From the NCBI RefSeq assembly GCF_024701375.2, contig NZ_CP113910.1, forward strand, positions 434,001-498,000: a stretch of 64,000 nucleotides of DNA, written 5' to 3'. Source of the DNA: Streptomyces sp. KMM 9044. GTDB taxonomy: Bacteria > Actinomycetota > Actinomycetes > Streptomycetales > Streptomycetaceae. Positions 27,921 to 35,524 of the stretch are shown piece after piece; the first letter of the stretch is position 1, and the number at the start of each line of letters is the position of its first letter. The notes under the pieces are model-generated. The model worked only from the letters and a program-made list of their open reading frames with translations, searched no databases and had not been told where the DNA came from. The position numbers were made by a program, and so were the translations under genes.

Positions 27921-28088
27921 TCAGGGGTGGCTCGCCGAGGAGATCCCGACGTCGACGACCGGGCAGGTGCCGCCGTCCTCCCACTCGACGGTCTTGTCGC
28001 TCGTGGCCGTCGAACGGGTCAGGAAGGCGAAGCCCGCGGCCCGGTCACGGAGGACGCCCGGGCGGTACTCGGGGTGGATTCCGGGCTG
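27921..28088 (-). pseudogene. rpmE: Ribosomal protein L31 (type B, zinc-free) remnant
   Basis: The frame reads [22 protein letters not shown], then [27 protein letters not shown], and then stops. This is the first two-thirds of a type B L31. There is no ATG or GTG. The sequence CTCGCAGCCCGGA lies where an ATGAAG-CCCGGA start would be expected, suggesting a 4-base loss. The conserved C-terminus (beginning SHPFW) is replaced by CobW sequence. It follows L33 by 8 bases, so it was the second gene of a Zur-type operon. It is now most likely not translated. Confidence 0.75.
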
Positions 28089-28096
28089 CGAGGCTC

Positions 28097-28261
28097 TCAG
28101 CGCTCCTCACGGAAGTCGACGTGGCGGCCGGCGACGGGGTCGTACTTGCGCAACGTCAGCCGGTCGGGGTCGTTACGGCGGTTCTTGCGGGTCACGTAGG
28201 TGTAACCGGTGCCGGCTGTGGACCTCAGCTCGACGATCGGGCGGAGTTCACTACGGACCAT
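28097..28261 (-). CDS. rpmG: 50S ribosomal protein L33, zinc-free paralogue
   Basis: A complete 54-residue L33 ([19 protein letters not shown], then [22 protein letters not shown]). It contains no cysteine at all, so it is the C-minus form that replaces the zinc-binding L33 when zinc is scarce. In Streptomyces such paralogues are repressed by Zur. Here a Zur-like box lies just upstream (28283-28297), shared with the divergent chimeric ORF. It is the only intact ribosomal gene left in this small cluster. Confidence 0.93.
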   Translation of the reverse strand: MVRSELRPIVELRSTAGTGYTYVTRKNRRNDPDRLTLRKYDPVAGRHVDFREER

Positions 28262-28282
28262 GGACCGCACCCCGCACTCTAT

Positions 28283-28297
28283 TGATTTTCATTTTCA
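28283..28297. promoter_or_regulatory. Zur-like box between divergent ribosomal paralogues
   Basis: TGATTTTCATTTTCA (complement TGAAAATGAAAATCA) matches the Zur consensus at 12 of 15 positions. It sits between rpmG (minus) and the L28/S14 chimera (plus), the usual place of the Zur site in Streptomyces ribosomal-paralogue clusters. This context is the best evidence that the boxes in this window answer to zinc. Confidence 0.8.
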
Positions 28298-28349
28298 TAA
28301 AGCTGCCGGTGTGCTGCCCCTCGCCCCTGACAGCACTCGAGGAGGAACC

Positions 28350-28517
28350 ATGTCCGCCCACTGCCGACTCACCGGCCGACAGCCCGGCTTCGGTCATCGC
28401 GACTCCGTGGACGGCCGCCCCCGCGGCCACCTGCGCGACTTCGGCCTGTCCCGCATCCGCCTGCGCGAGATGGCCCATGCGGACGAGCTCCCGGGCGTCA
28501 CCAAGAGCAGTTGGTGA
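28350..28517 (+). CDS. Chimera of ribosomal protein L28 start and S14 end
   Basis: A 55-residue ORF with a strong RBS (GAGGAGGAACC-ATG). Residues 1-15 ([15 protein letters not shown]) are the N-terminus of an L28. From residue 17 on ([19 protein letters not shown] through [17 protein letters not shown]) it is the C-terminus of an S14. In Streptomyces Zur-type clusters the zinc-free L28 (rpmB) and S14 (rpsN) genes are adjacent, so one in-frame deletion explains the fusion. Both functional cores are lost, so it probably makes no working ribosomal protein, but the frame is open and would be transcribed from a Zur-type promoter. The following 160 bases hold no recognisable gene. Confidence 0.8.
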   Translation: MSAHCRLTGRQPGFGHRDSVDGRPRGHLRDFGLSRIRLREMAHADELPGVTKSSW

Positions 28518-28679
28518 ACCGCACCGGCGCGTGACCGTCCAGGGGACCGGTGACCGCCTGTGCGACGGTCGCTGTCACGCCACCGAACCAACATGAGGAT
28601 GGTGGCCGGGCGCGCTGCGGGGGGGGCGCCCGGTGACGACCGGGACGAGATCCTGATGAGCCTGGCCCTCTGAAGCCGC

Positions 28680-29492
28680 TCACCTCTCCCGTACGGCTCC
28701 TGCCTCGACCGGGGAACCGGCCCCGGTCGCGCCGCCCATGACCGCCACCAGTACGGCACTGTCGCCGAACTGCCAGACCGGCGCGACATGGGCGAAGCCG
28801 GCCCGGCGCAGCAGCTCGGCGTGACGGCACACCGTCATCTGCTCACCGCTTTCGCGGTGGGCCGGCCGGCGTTGCCCGCGCTCCGTGAACAGGTCGGCCA
28901 GTTCCGGCTCCCTGGCCGCCGCCTCCCACCAGGACCGCCAGTCCTCCTGGGCGCGTTTGCCCGTGCGCTCCGACCGGCGGCGGCCCACATGGGCGGTGAG
29001 GTCCGAGCACGGTGACGTGTCCGGCGGGAAGTGGTCGCCGTTGACGAGGACGCCGCCGGGGCGGAGCAGGGACGCGAGGCCGCGGTAGGCGCGCAGCAGT
29101 ACCGGTTCCGTCAGGTAGTGCAGCGCGGTCGTCGAGACGGCGGCGTCCAGGGGACGTTCCAGCCCGAGGGTGTCGGTCCAGCCCTCTTCACCGATGACGG
29201 TGTCGACGTAACGGGCGGCGTCGGCATAGTGCGTGCGCCCCAGTTCCAGCAGCAGGGGGTCCATGTCGGCGGCGACGATCTCCGCGGCCGGGAAACGGGC
29301 GGCGAGCCTGGCGGCCAGGGAGCCGGGGCCGCAGCCCAGGTCGAGCAGGAGGGGCCGGGAAAGGCCGGCGGTGGCGTGCTCGACGACATCCGCGACCACG
29401 GTGAACCGCTCCTCGCGGTCCACCGCGTACCGCTCCTGCTGCCGCTCCCAGCGCTCCACCCATTCCCCGGCCGTCGCCATGCTCACGCCCAT
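28680..29492 (-). CDS. Class I SAM methyltransferase
   Basis: A 270-residue methyltransferase with LLLDLGCGPGSLAARLAARF (motif I), IVAADMDPLLLELGR (motif II) and DAAVSTTALHYLTEP (motif IV), then LLRPGGVLVNGDHF. The substrate is unknown. ATG at 29492 is preceded by GAGG. GTG at 29504 and ATG at 29480 are alternatives. It is the second unassigned methyltransferase of the locus besides the two megasynthase-type ones. A weak Zur-like site lies about 60 bp upstream, between it and the cysteine-desulfurase-like gene. Confidence 0.75.
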   Translation of the reverse strand: MGVSMATAGEWVERWERQQERYAVDREERFTVVADVVEHATAGLSRPLLLDLGCGPGSLAARLAARFPAAEIVAADMDPLLLELGRTHYADAARYVDTVIGEEGWTDTLGLERPLDAAVSTTALHYLTEPVLLRAYRGLASLLRPGGVLVNGDHFPPDTSPCSDLTAHVGRRRSERTGKRAQEDWRSWWEAAAREPELADLFTERGQRRPAHRESGEQMTVCRHAELLRRAGFAHVAPVWQFGDSAVLVAVMGGATGAGSPVEAGAVRER

Positions 29493-29549
29493 CGCGCGCG
29501 CCACCTCATCCGTCTCTCACGTGTTCCTGGACAGTGACGAATCTACAGG

Positions 29550-29564
29550 TGGAAACGGTTATCA
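29550..29564 (-). promoter_or_regulatory. Possible Zur-like box
   Basis: TGGAAACGGTTATCA matches the Zur consensus at 11 of 15 positions. It lies in the 80-bp gap upstream of the methyltransferase at 28680-29492, at the spacing seen for the better boxes. Confidence 0.5.
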
Positions 29565-29572
29565 GTTGCCAT

Positions 29573-30799
29573 TCACGCCAAGGACGCGAGGACGGTCAGC
29601 AGGCGGTCGATCTCCTCCACCGTGTTGTACACGTGCAGGCTCACCCGTACCGACCCCTCCCGCGGGTCCGCGCCGGCCTGACAGAGGCTGTCGGCCCGCA
29701 CCATGAAGCCGTGGCTGAAGAGGATGAACCCGAGGTCGTCGGACGGGATGTCCCGGTGCCGGAAGGTCACGATGCCGTGCCGGCGCTGGGAGGCCGCGAG
29801 CGCGGAGTCGGCCGCCAGGCTGGCGGGGCAGCCGAGGAGCTCGTACGGACCGATGTGCCGCAGCCGGTCGGTCAGACGGGTCGTGAGACCTGCCGTCCAG
29901 CGCGCGATCCGGTCGGGACCGGCCGCGTCGAGCCAGTCGAGCGCGGCCCGCAGCGAGACGATGCCCACGGTGTTGGGCGTGCCCTGCCAGCCGTCCGGCC
30001 GGAACGCGGGACCGCGTGTGTTGCGCGCCCAGACCGCTCCCGTCCCGGGCAGGGCCATCGCCTTGTGTCCGGAGAAGACCACGAAGTCGACGTCCAGCGC
30101 CGGATCGTCGAGACGGACCGGCAGGTGACCGACGCTCTGGGCCGCGTCGAGACAGATCGGTACGTCAGGGCCGACCACCGCGCGGATGCGGTGCACGTTC
30201 ATGTCGCCGCCGTAGACGTGGTGGACATGGGTGGCGGCCACGAAGCGGGTCCGCGGGCCGACGACCTCGCCGAGGGCCCGGTGGTCGTAGTCGCCCGAGA
30301 CCGTCTGGTACGGCAGCGCGCGCACCTGGACGTCGATGCCCCGCCCGGCCAGCAGCCGCTGGGCCTCGAGCCAGGGCTCCAGGTGGGCCCGGTGGTCGGC
30401 GAACGGGACGAGGATCTCGTCTCCGTCGCCGAGGTACGGGACGAGCCAGTCGCGGGCGACGGTGCGCAGGCCCTCGGTGGTGCCGCTGGTGAAGTGGACT
30501 CCGGAGCGGCCCGGTTCGGGATCGTGGAGGAACTCCTTGACCCGCTCCCGGGTCGATTCCACCAGTTCCGTGGTCCGGTTGGCCCAGGGATAGGTGCCGC
30601 GACCCGCGTTGGCGTTCGACGTCGTGAGGTAGGTCTGCACGGCCTCCAGTACGGCGCGCGGCTTCTGGGACGTCGCCGCGCTGTCGAGATACGCCAGTTC
30701 GGGATGGCCGGCGACGAGGGGGAACTGCTGCCTCAACTCCCGCTGCCACAACGAGTCCTTCTCCCCGTCCGCCGTGGGAAGCGGCTGCGCGGCGCTCAC
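29573..30799 (-). CDS. Cysteine desulfurase-like class V aminotransferase
   Basis: A 408-residue PLP enzyme of the SufS/CsdA type. Visible sites: ELAYLDSAATSQKP near the N-terminus, the PLP-contacting D218 and H225 (CLDAAQSVGH), and the Schiff-base lysine K246 (VVFSGHKAM). C373 (MVRADSLCQAG) lies where SufS carries its persulfide Cys, although the usual RxGHHC context has changed. It may mobilise sulfur from cysteine or act as a C-S lyase. Other class V reactions are possible. The GTG start at 30799 overlaps the upstream stop (GTGA), tying it to the CysK-rhodanese gene. It is the last gene of the long operon that starts with the RiPP precursor. Confidence 0.82.
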   Translation of the reverse strand: MSAAQPLPTADGEKDSLWQRELRQQFPLVAGHPELAYLDSAATSQKPRAVLEAVQTYLTTSNANAGRGTYPWANRTTELVESTRERVKEFLHDPEPGRSGVHFTSGTTEGLRTVARDWLVPYLGDGDEILVPFADHRAHLEPWLEAQRLLAGRGIDVQVRALPYQTVSGDYDHRALGEVVGPRTRFVAATHVHHVYGGDMNVHRIRAVVGPDVPICLDAAQSVGHLPVRLDDPALDVDFVVFSGHKAMALPGTGAVWARNTRGPAFRPDGWQGTPNTVGIVSLRAALDWLDAAGPDRIARWTAGLTTRLTDRLRHIGPYELLGCPASLAADSALAASQRRHGIVTFRHRDIPSDDLGFILFSHGFMVRADSLCQAGADPREGSVRVSLHVYNTVEEIDRLLTVLASLA

Positions 30800-32136
30800 T
30801 CGCGCACCAGCGGTGCGCCCGCGTCCCGCCAGGCGACGATCCCGCCGGCCAGGCTGCGGACGTCCGGGTGGCCCATCCGGGTCAGCGCGGCGGCATGGCG
30901 CAGCGACTTCTCGCCGACGGGACAGGCCAGCAGCACGGGAGTGTGCTTGCTGAAGGGAAGCCCGCCGCGGAGCAGTTCCTCGAACAGTTCGTCGACGATG
31001 TTGACCGAGCCCTCGATGTGCAGGGCGGCGTAGGCGTGCGGGCTGCGCAGGTCGACGACGAGCGGACGGGGATCGCCCGCAGTGGTCCAGCGCCGGGCGT
31101 CGTCGACGTCGATGACGCGGGCCTGCGCGCGGGCTTCGGCGTCGGTGAGTTCCGAGGCCGCGTGCCCACGGCCCGCCGCCCGGCCCAGGAGTTCCGGGCG
31201 GCGCTGACGCACGTAGCTGAGGTAGCTCTCGGCCCGGTCGCACACGATGAAGACCGCCGTCCGGCGCTCCCCCGTGTCGTCCAGCTCGGCGTCGGCGTGC
31301 CGCAGGTGCCGGACCGCGCCCTGGTAGGCGGCGCCTCCGGTCGGCCCCGACAGCAGTCCGCAGCGCCGGATCAGGGTGAGCATCCCGTCGATGGCCTCGC
31401 CGGAGGTCACCGACTCGATGGTGTCGTACGTCGACGGGTCGAACAGGCCGACCTGGTGCACCTCGTCGATGGTGCGGATGCCGGGTATGAAGTCCGACTT
31501 GTGGGCGACCAGGCCGAGGACCCGTACCCGCGGGTCGTGCTCGCGCAGGACCCTGGCGACGCCGGTCGACGAACCGGCCGTGCCGACACAGGCGACGAAC
31601 CAGTCCGGCACCCGCCCGTCCAGGTCCTTCACTATCTCGGGGCCGGTGCCCGCCGCGTGCGCCTCGACGTTGCGCGGGTTGAAGTACTGGTCGGTGTGCA
31701 GGTAGGTGCTGCCCGGGCCGGAGAGCGCCTGATGGAAGTGGGTCAACGGGTCGTCGGTGTCGGTCGGGTCGAGACACTCGCTGCGCCCGGGGAGTTCCTC
31801 TATCTCGGCGCCGAGGAGCAGCAGCAGTTCCTTGATCTCGGGGACGCGCATGCGGTTGGTGACGCTCTTGAACCTCAGTCCGTGCATGCCGGCCAGCAGG
31901 GCAAGGGCCTTGGCGGTGTTGCCGCTGGAGAGTTCCACGACCGTCCCCTCGCCGTCGGCCGCGGCCTCCAGGTGGGGCCGGGCCATGTGCCAGGCGGGCC
32001 GGTCCTTGACGGACCCGAACGGGTTGAGCATCTCCAGCTTGGCGTAGAGGTCGATGTTGCGCAGCCCGTGCACAGCGGGGTCGATGCGCACCAGCGGTGT
32101 GTTGCCGATGGCCTCCGTGATGCTGTCGTACCTCAT
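30796..32136 (-). CDS. Cysteine synthase-like PLP enzyme fused to a rhodanese domain
   Basis: A 446-residue fusion. Residues 1 to about 330 are a CysK/CBS-type beta-synthase: AIGNTPLVRI, PLP lysine in NPFGSVKDRPA, SSGNTAKALAL, and GTAGSSTGVAR and SGPTGGAAYQG phosphate loops. Residues about 345-446 are a rhodanese domain with active-site loop CPVGEKS, which can carry a persulfide. The fusion suggests that sulfur is moved between a PLP reaction and a persulfide carrier, possibly together with the adjacent desulfurase-like enzyme. SbnA-type enzymes of metallophore pathways also belong to this fold. ATG at 32136 overlaps the upstream stop (ATGA). Confidence 0.85.
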   Translation of the reverse strand: MRYDSITEAIGNTPLVRIDPAVHGLRNIDLYAKLEMLNPFGSVKDRPAWHMARPHLEAAADGEGTVVELSSGNTAKALALLAGMHGLRFKSVTNRMRVPEIKELLLLLGAEIEELPGRSECLDPTDTDDPLTHFHQALSGPGSTYLHTDQYFNPRNVEAHAAGTGPEIVKDLDGRVPDWFVACVGTAGSSTGVARVLREHDPRVRVLGLVAHKSDFIPGIRTIDEVHQVGLFDPSTYDTIESVTSGEAIDGMLTLIRRCGLLSGPTGGAAYQGAVRHLRHADAELDDTGERRTAVFIVCDRAESYLSYVRQRRPELLGRAAGRGHAASELTDAEARAQARVIDVDDARRWTTAGDPRPLVVDLRSPHAYAALHIEGSVNIVDELFEELLRGGLPFSKHTPVLLACPVGEKSLRHAAALTRMGHPDVRSLAGGIVAWRDAGAPLVRE

Positions 32137-33629
32137 ACGGGTGTTCCCCCCGGGGATGTGATCGGCCAGTAGTCCTCGTCCGGGCACCATTGCCAGGACT
32201 CCCCCCGCCGCTCCACCGCGACCGTTCTGGCGAGCGGCTGCCGCTGCGCGCGGTGTGCGTGGAAGTCCATGGCGTATCCGGCGGTGTTGACGAAGGCCAG
32301 TAGATCCCCCGTACGCGGCAGCCGGGGAAGGTGGACCAGACGGCGGGTGATGAGGTCCGCTTCCAGGCAGAGGTTGCCGGTGAGGAAAACGCCGACCGGT
32401 TCCTCCTCGCCCTTCTCCGGCTCGCCGCGCGAAAGCAGCACGGGGTCCACGAGGACTCCGTGCTCCTCGAAACTCATGTCTCCCGCGTTCATGCCGAGGC
32501 GTACCAGATACTGTCCGGAGTCCGAGTCCGCGGGCCGTACGTCGAGCACGCGCGCGAGCGACAGCCCGCACTGGTCGACCAGGGAGCGACCGGGTTCGAC
32601 GTAGAGGTCGTGGAGGTGCTCCAGCAGGAGGGTGGCGGTCGGCCGGCCCAGCACCGGTGCGGGCAGCGAGAGCAGTTCGTCGAGGTAGCCGGGGCCTGCG
32701 GTGGAACGGTGGGCGGGGTACAGCGCGGCGGTTCCGCGCACCGTGCCGCCCTCGTTACGCAGCCCGTAGCCGTGACCGCGCCAGGTCAGCGGTGGGCGTC
32801 CGCCGAGCACCGCCTCGCTCAGCGCGGTGGTCCACCGCTCCCACTCCCCGGCCTCGGCGAGGTAGCCGACGCCGAATCCGCCGCCGATGTCGACGGCGCG
32901 CGGTGTGAGCCCCCGCGCCCGGCAGTCGTCCATGAACAGCACGCACTGCTCCAGCGCCCGTGCCTTCTCCTCCAGGCCGGTGGTGTCGAGGTGGTAGGCG
33001 ACACCGGTCAGTTCCACGGCGTCCGCGTGCTGTTCGAGAGCCGACAGCAGCGTCCGCGCCTCGCCCAGCGGGGTGCCGAAGCGGCTGCGTCGCGAGAGCA
33101 TCCGGGTGCCCGCTCCCCCGTGGCCGGCGGCCGACTCGAATCCGGACAGGCGCACCAGCACCTCGACCCGGCCCGGACCATGCCGGCGCACCAGGCCGGC
33201 GAGTTGTTCCAGCTCACCGGGCGAGTCCAGGTTCACCGTCGCCCCCACACGCGCCGCCAGCCAGAGGAACCCGGCGTCCTTGGGACCGGTGGCCATGATC
33301 CGACTCCCGGTGAATCCGCAGCTCAGGGCGTGCCGTAGTTCCTCCAGAGAGGCGACATCGACGCCGACGGCGGCCACGTCCTCCGCCGCCAGTCTCCGCA
33401 CCAGCGCGCTGGACCGGTTCGCCTTGTGCGCGAAGTACACCCGCCCGGCGAGGTGGTGGCGGCGGTAGACGTCACGAAAACGTGCCGCGTTCCCGGCGAC
33501 GACCTCGGGGAGCAGGACGTTGAGCGGAGAGCCCAGCGCGTCGACGAGTGAGTGCAGGAACGTTTGGTCCTCCAGTAGTGAGGCGAGCGGCGGATCCGCC
33601 CTCGGCCTCAGATACAAGGGCGTGTCCAC
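32133..33629 (-). CDS. Fold-type III PLP decarboxylase
   Basis: A 498-residue protein of the diaminopimelate/ornithine decarboxylase (alanine racemase fold) family. K69 in YFAHKANRSSALVRRL is the PLP lysine. AVDIGGGFGVGY is the glycine loop that holds the phosphate. LFLTGNLCLEADLI-like sequence (GVFLTGNLCLEADLI) near the end carries the C-terminal catalytic Cys-x-Glu region. Decarboxylases of this type supply diamines in metallophore routes (for example SbnH). The substrate here is unknown. The GTG start at 33629 has GGGGAGG eight bases upstream. It lies 137 bp after the ABC transporter pair in the same direction, with no Zur-like box in the gap. Confidence 0.82.
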   Translation of the reverse strand: MDTPLYLRPRADPPLASLLEDQTFLHSLVDALGSPLNVLLPEVVAGNAARFRDVYRRHHLAGRVYFAHKANRSSALVRRLAAEDVAAVGVDVASLEELRHALSCGFTGSRIMATGPKDAGFLWLAARVGATVNLDSPGELEQLAGLVRRHGPGRVEVLVRLSGFESAAGHGGAGTRMLSRRSRFGTPLGEARTLLSALEQHADAVELTGVAYHLDTTGLEEKARALEQCVLFMDDCRARGLTPRAVDIGGGFGVGYLAEAGEWERWTTALSEAVLGGRPPLTWRGHGYGLRNEGGTVRGTAALYPAHRSTAGPGYLDELLSLPAPVLGRPTATLLLEHLHDLYVEPGRSLVDQCGLSLARVLDVRPADSDSGQYLVRLGMNAGDMSFEEHGVLVDPVLLSRGEPEKGEEEPVGVFLTGNLCLEADLITRRLVHLPRLPRTGDLLAFVNTAGYAMDFHAHRAQRQPLARTVAVERRGESWQWCPDEDYWPITSPGGTPV

Positions 33630-33766
33630 GTAAGCTGCCTCCCCGTGTCGACCGGCCATCGCCGCGGCAATCGTTCGGGAATAGTCGTTTCCCGCTAAAC
33701 CCGCCGCTAAGCCTTACCGGGGCGCGGCCGGGGCGGCGCCGTCGCAGCAGTCGGTGCGCCCGGCCC

Positions 33767-35524
33767 TCAGGAGGGGATGCGGGCGAGGCTCCGGTTGAGT
33801 GCGCTGTCGGGGCGGGCGGCCAGCTCCTCCCAGGTGCCTTCCTCGGCGATGCGGCCGGCTTCCAGGACGGCGATGCGGTCGGCCCGGCGGATGGTGGCCC
33901 GGCGGTGTGCGATGACGATCGTGGTGCGGCCCTCCTCGCGGAGCGCGGCGGCCAGTTGGGCGTCACCTGCGTTGTCCAGGTGGGCGGTGGACTCGTCCAG
34001 CACGAGTACTGCCGGCTGGACCAGCAGCGCACGGGCGAGGGCGATGCGGGCCCGCTGGCCTCCGGAGAGGGTGGAGCCGCGCTCGCCGACCGGGGTGTCC
34101 ATCGGGGCGATCAGGTCGACACCGCACAGCCGTGCCGTGGCCGTGAGCAGGCCGTCGTCCGCCTCGGGCGCGGCGAGCCTCAGGTTCTCGGCGAGCGTGC
34201 CGTGGAAGAGGGGGGTGTCCTGCCCCACCACCGCGACGGTGCGTCGCAGTTCCGCGTCGTTCACGTTCCGTACGTCGACGGGCTCGCCGTCGGCGGGTAC
34301 CAGCTGGACCGCTCCTTCGGCCGGGTCCCAGAACCGGGCCAGCAGGTGGGCGCAGGTCGACTTGCCGGCCCCCGAGGCACCGACCAGTGCGAGTGTCTGC
34401 CCGGCGCGGACGGTCAGCTCGATGCCGTCCAGCACGGGCCCGTTGCCGTAGTCGAACCTCACCCGGTGCAGCCGGACGCCCAGCGGGCCGGGGGGCAGTG
34501 GGCGGGGGGCGGCGGGCGGCGGGGCGAGAGCGGGGGCCTTCACGGCCGCGTCGACCCGGGCGGCGGCGGCGCGCAGTGCCACGGCCTGGCTCAGGGCCCG
34601 GGCCGACTCGGCGACCGGACCGAGCGCCGACAGGGCCAGTGTCATCGCCGCCGGGGCCCACGCCCCGTGCAGCCGTCCGGCGGTCACGGACTGCGCGGCC
34701 GCGGCCACCACACCGAGGACCGCGGCCACGATGAGGAGGTCCCGGACCGCGGCGGCGACGGCCTCCCAGGTGGCCTCGGCACGCTGGGCGTCGCCCACCT
34801 GCCGCCCGCGTTCGGCCAGCCGGCGGCGCCGCTCGGTCAGGGCGCCGAAGGCGAGCAGCTCGCGCAGCCCGTCGACGGTCTCCACCGTGTCGGCCGACAG
34901 TCTCGCGACGGCCGTCCGGGTACGGCTCCCGCGCGCCGTGCGTCCGCGCGCGTCGGCGAAGGGAGCCACCGCGAGCAGCGCCGCGACCGGCAGCACGGCC
35001 GCCGGCAGCCACGGCTCCACCGTGGCGAGGACCGCGGTGGAGCCGGTGAGGACCGCCCCCGACGCCAGGAGCTGGGCGGTGGTGTGGGCGTAGAAGAACT
35101 CCAGGGCCTCCACGTCCGCCATGGCCGTGGCGGCGAGGTCTCCGCTGCGCCGGCCGGCGACACGGGCGGGTGCGCTGCGGGCGAGCCCGTCGAAGACGCG
35201 TACGCGCAGGGCGGCCAGCACCCGGTAGGCGAGGTCGTGCGAGAGGTCCATCTCGCGCCAGGTCATCAGGGCGCGCACGAGGACGAGCGTGACGAGTGCG
35301 GTGACGGTGGCGGTGGAGGGGGCGCGCCCCTCGACGACGGCCGTTCCCACCGTGTGCGCGGCCAGCGTCAGCAGGGCGACGAGGGAACCCTGTTCGAGGA
35401 GTGCGGCGGCGCAGGTGCGGACCGTCATGGCCCGGTGCTCGGCGAGGGCGGGGAGCATGGCGCGCAGTGAGCCCCGCGCGGGCAGGTCCGCGTCGGTGGT
35501 GGCGGTGTCGACGGCACTGCTCAT
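33767..35524 (-). CDS. ABC half-transporter, TMD-NBD fusion (YbtQ/CydC-like)
   Basis: A 585-residue membrane protein. An N-terminal type-1 exporter-fold TMD (about 1-330) is followed by an ATPase with Walker A GASGAGKST, Q-loop AVVGQDTPLF, signature LSGGQRAR and Walker B VLVLDEST. ATG at 35524 overlaps the partner gene (ATGA), so the two probably form a heterodimer. Such pairs next to yersiniabactin-type genes (YbtP/YbtQ, mycobacterial IrtA/B) import metallophores despite their exporter fold. Export of the RiPP product is the alternative. Sequence alone does not decide. Confidence 0.85.
   Translation of the reverse strand: MSSAVDTATTDADLPARGSLRAMLPALAEHRAMTVRTCAAALLEQGSLVALLTLAAHTVGTAVVEGRAPSTATVTALVTLVLVRALMTWREMDLSHDLAYRVLAALRVRVFDGLARSAPARVAGRRSGDLAATAMADVEALEFFYAHTTAQLLASGAVLTGSTAVLATVEPWLPAAVLPVAALLAVAPFADARGRTARGSRTRTAVARLSADTVETVDGLRELLAFGALTERRRRLAERGRQVGDAQRAEATWEAVAAAVRDLLIVAAVLGVVAAAAQSVTAGRLHGAWAPAAMTLALSALGPVAESARALSQAVALRAAAARVDAAVKAPALAPPPAAPRPLPPGPLGVRLHRVRFDYGNGPVLDGIELTVRAGQTLALVGASGAGKSTCAHLLARFWDPAEGAVQLVPADGEPVDVRNVNDAELRRTVAVVGQDTPLFHGTLAENLRLAAPEADDGLLTATARLCGVDLIAPMDTPVGERGSTLSGGQRARIALARALLVQPAVLVLDESTAHLDNAGDAQLAAALREEGRTTIVIAHRRATIRRADRIAVLEAGRIAEEGTWEELAARPDSALNRSLARIPS

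Noticed and set aside
28518..28679. Remnant of a further ribosomal paralogue such as S18 after the chimera
   Set aside because: No convincing S18 or other ribosomal motif could be read in any frame.
33633..33766. GGGAATAGTCGTTTCCC near 33680 as a further metal-regulator site
   Set aside because: Palindromic only in its outer five bases and unlike the Zur consensus. The PLP genes are more likely read through from the upstream operon.
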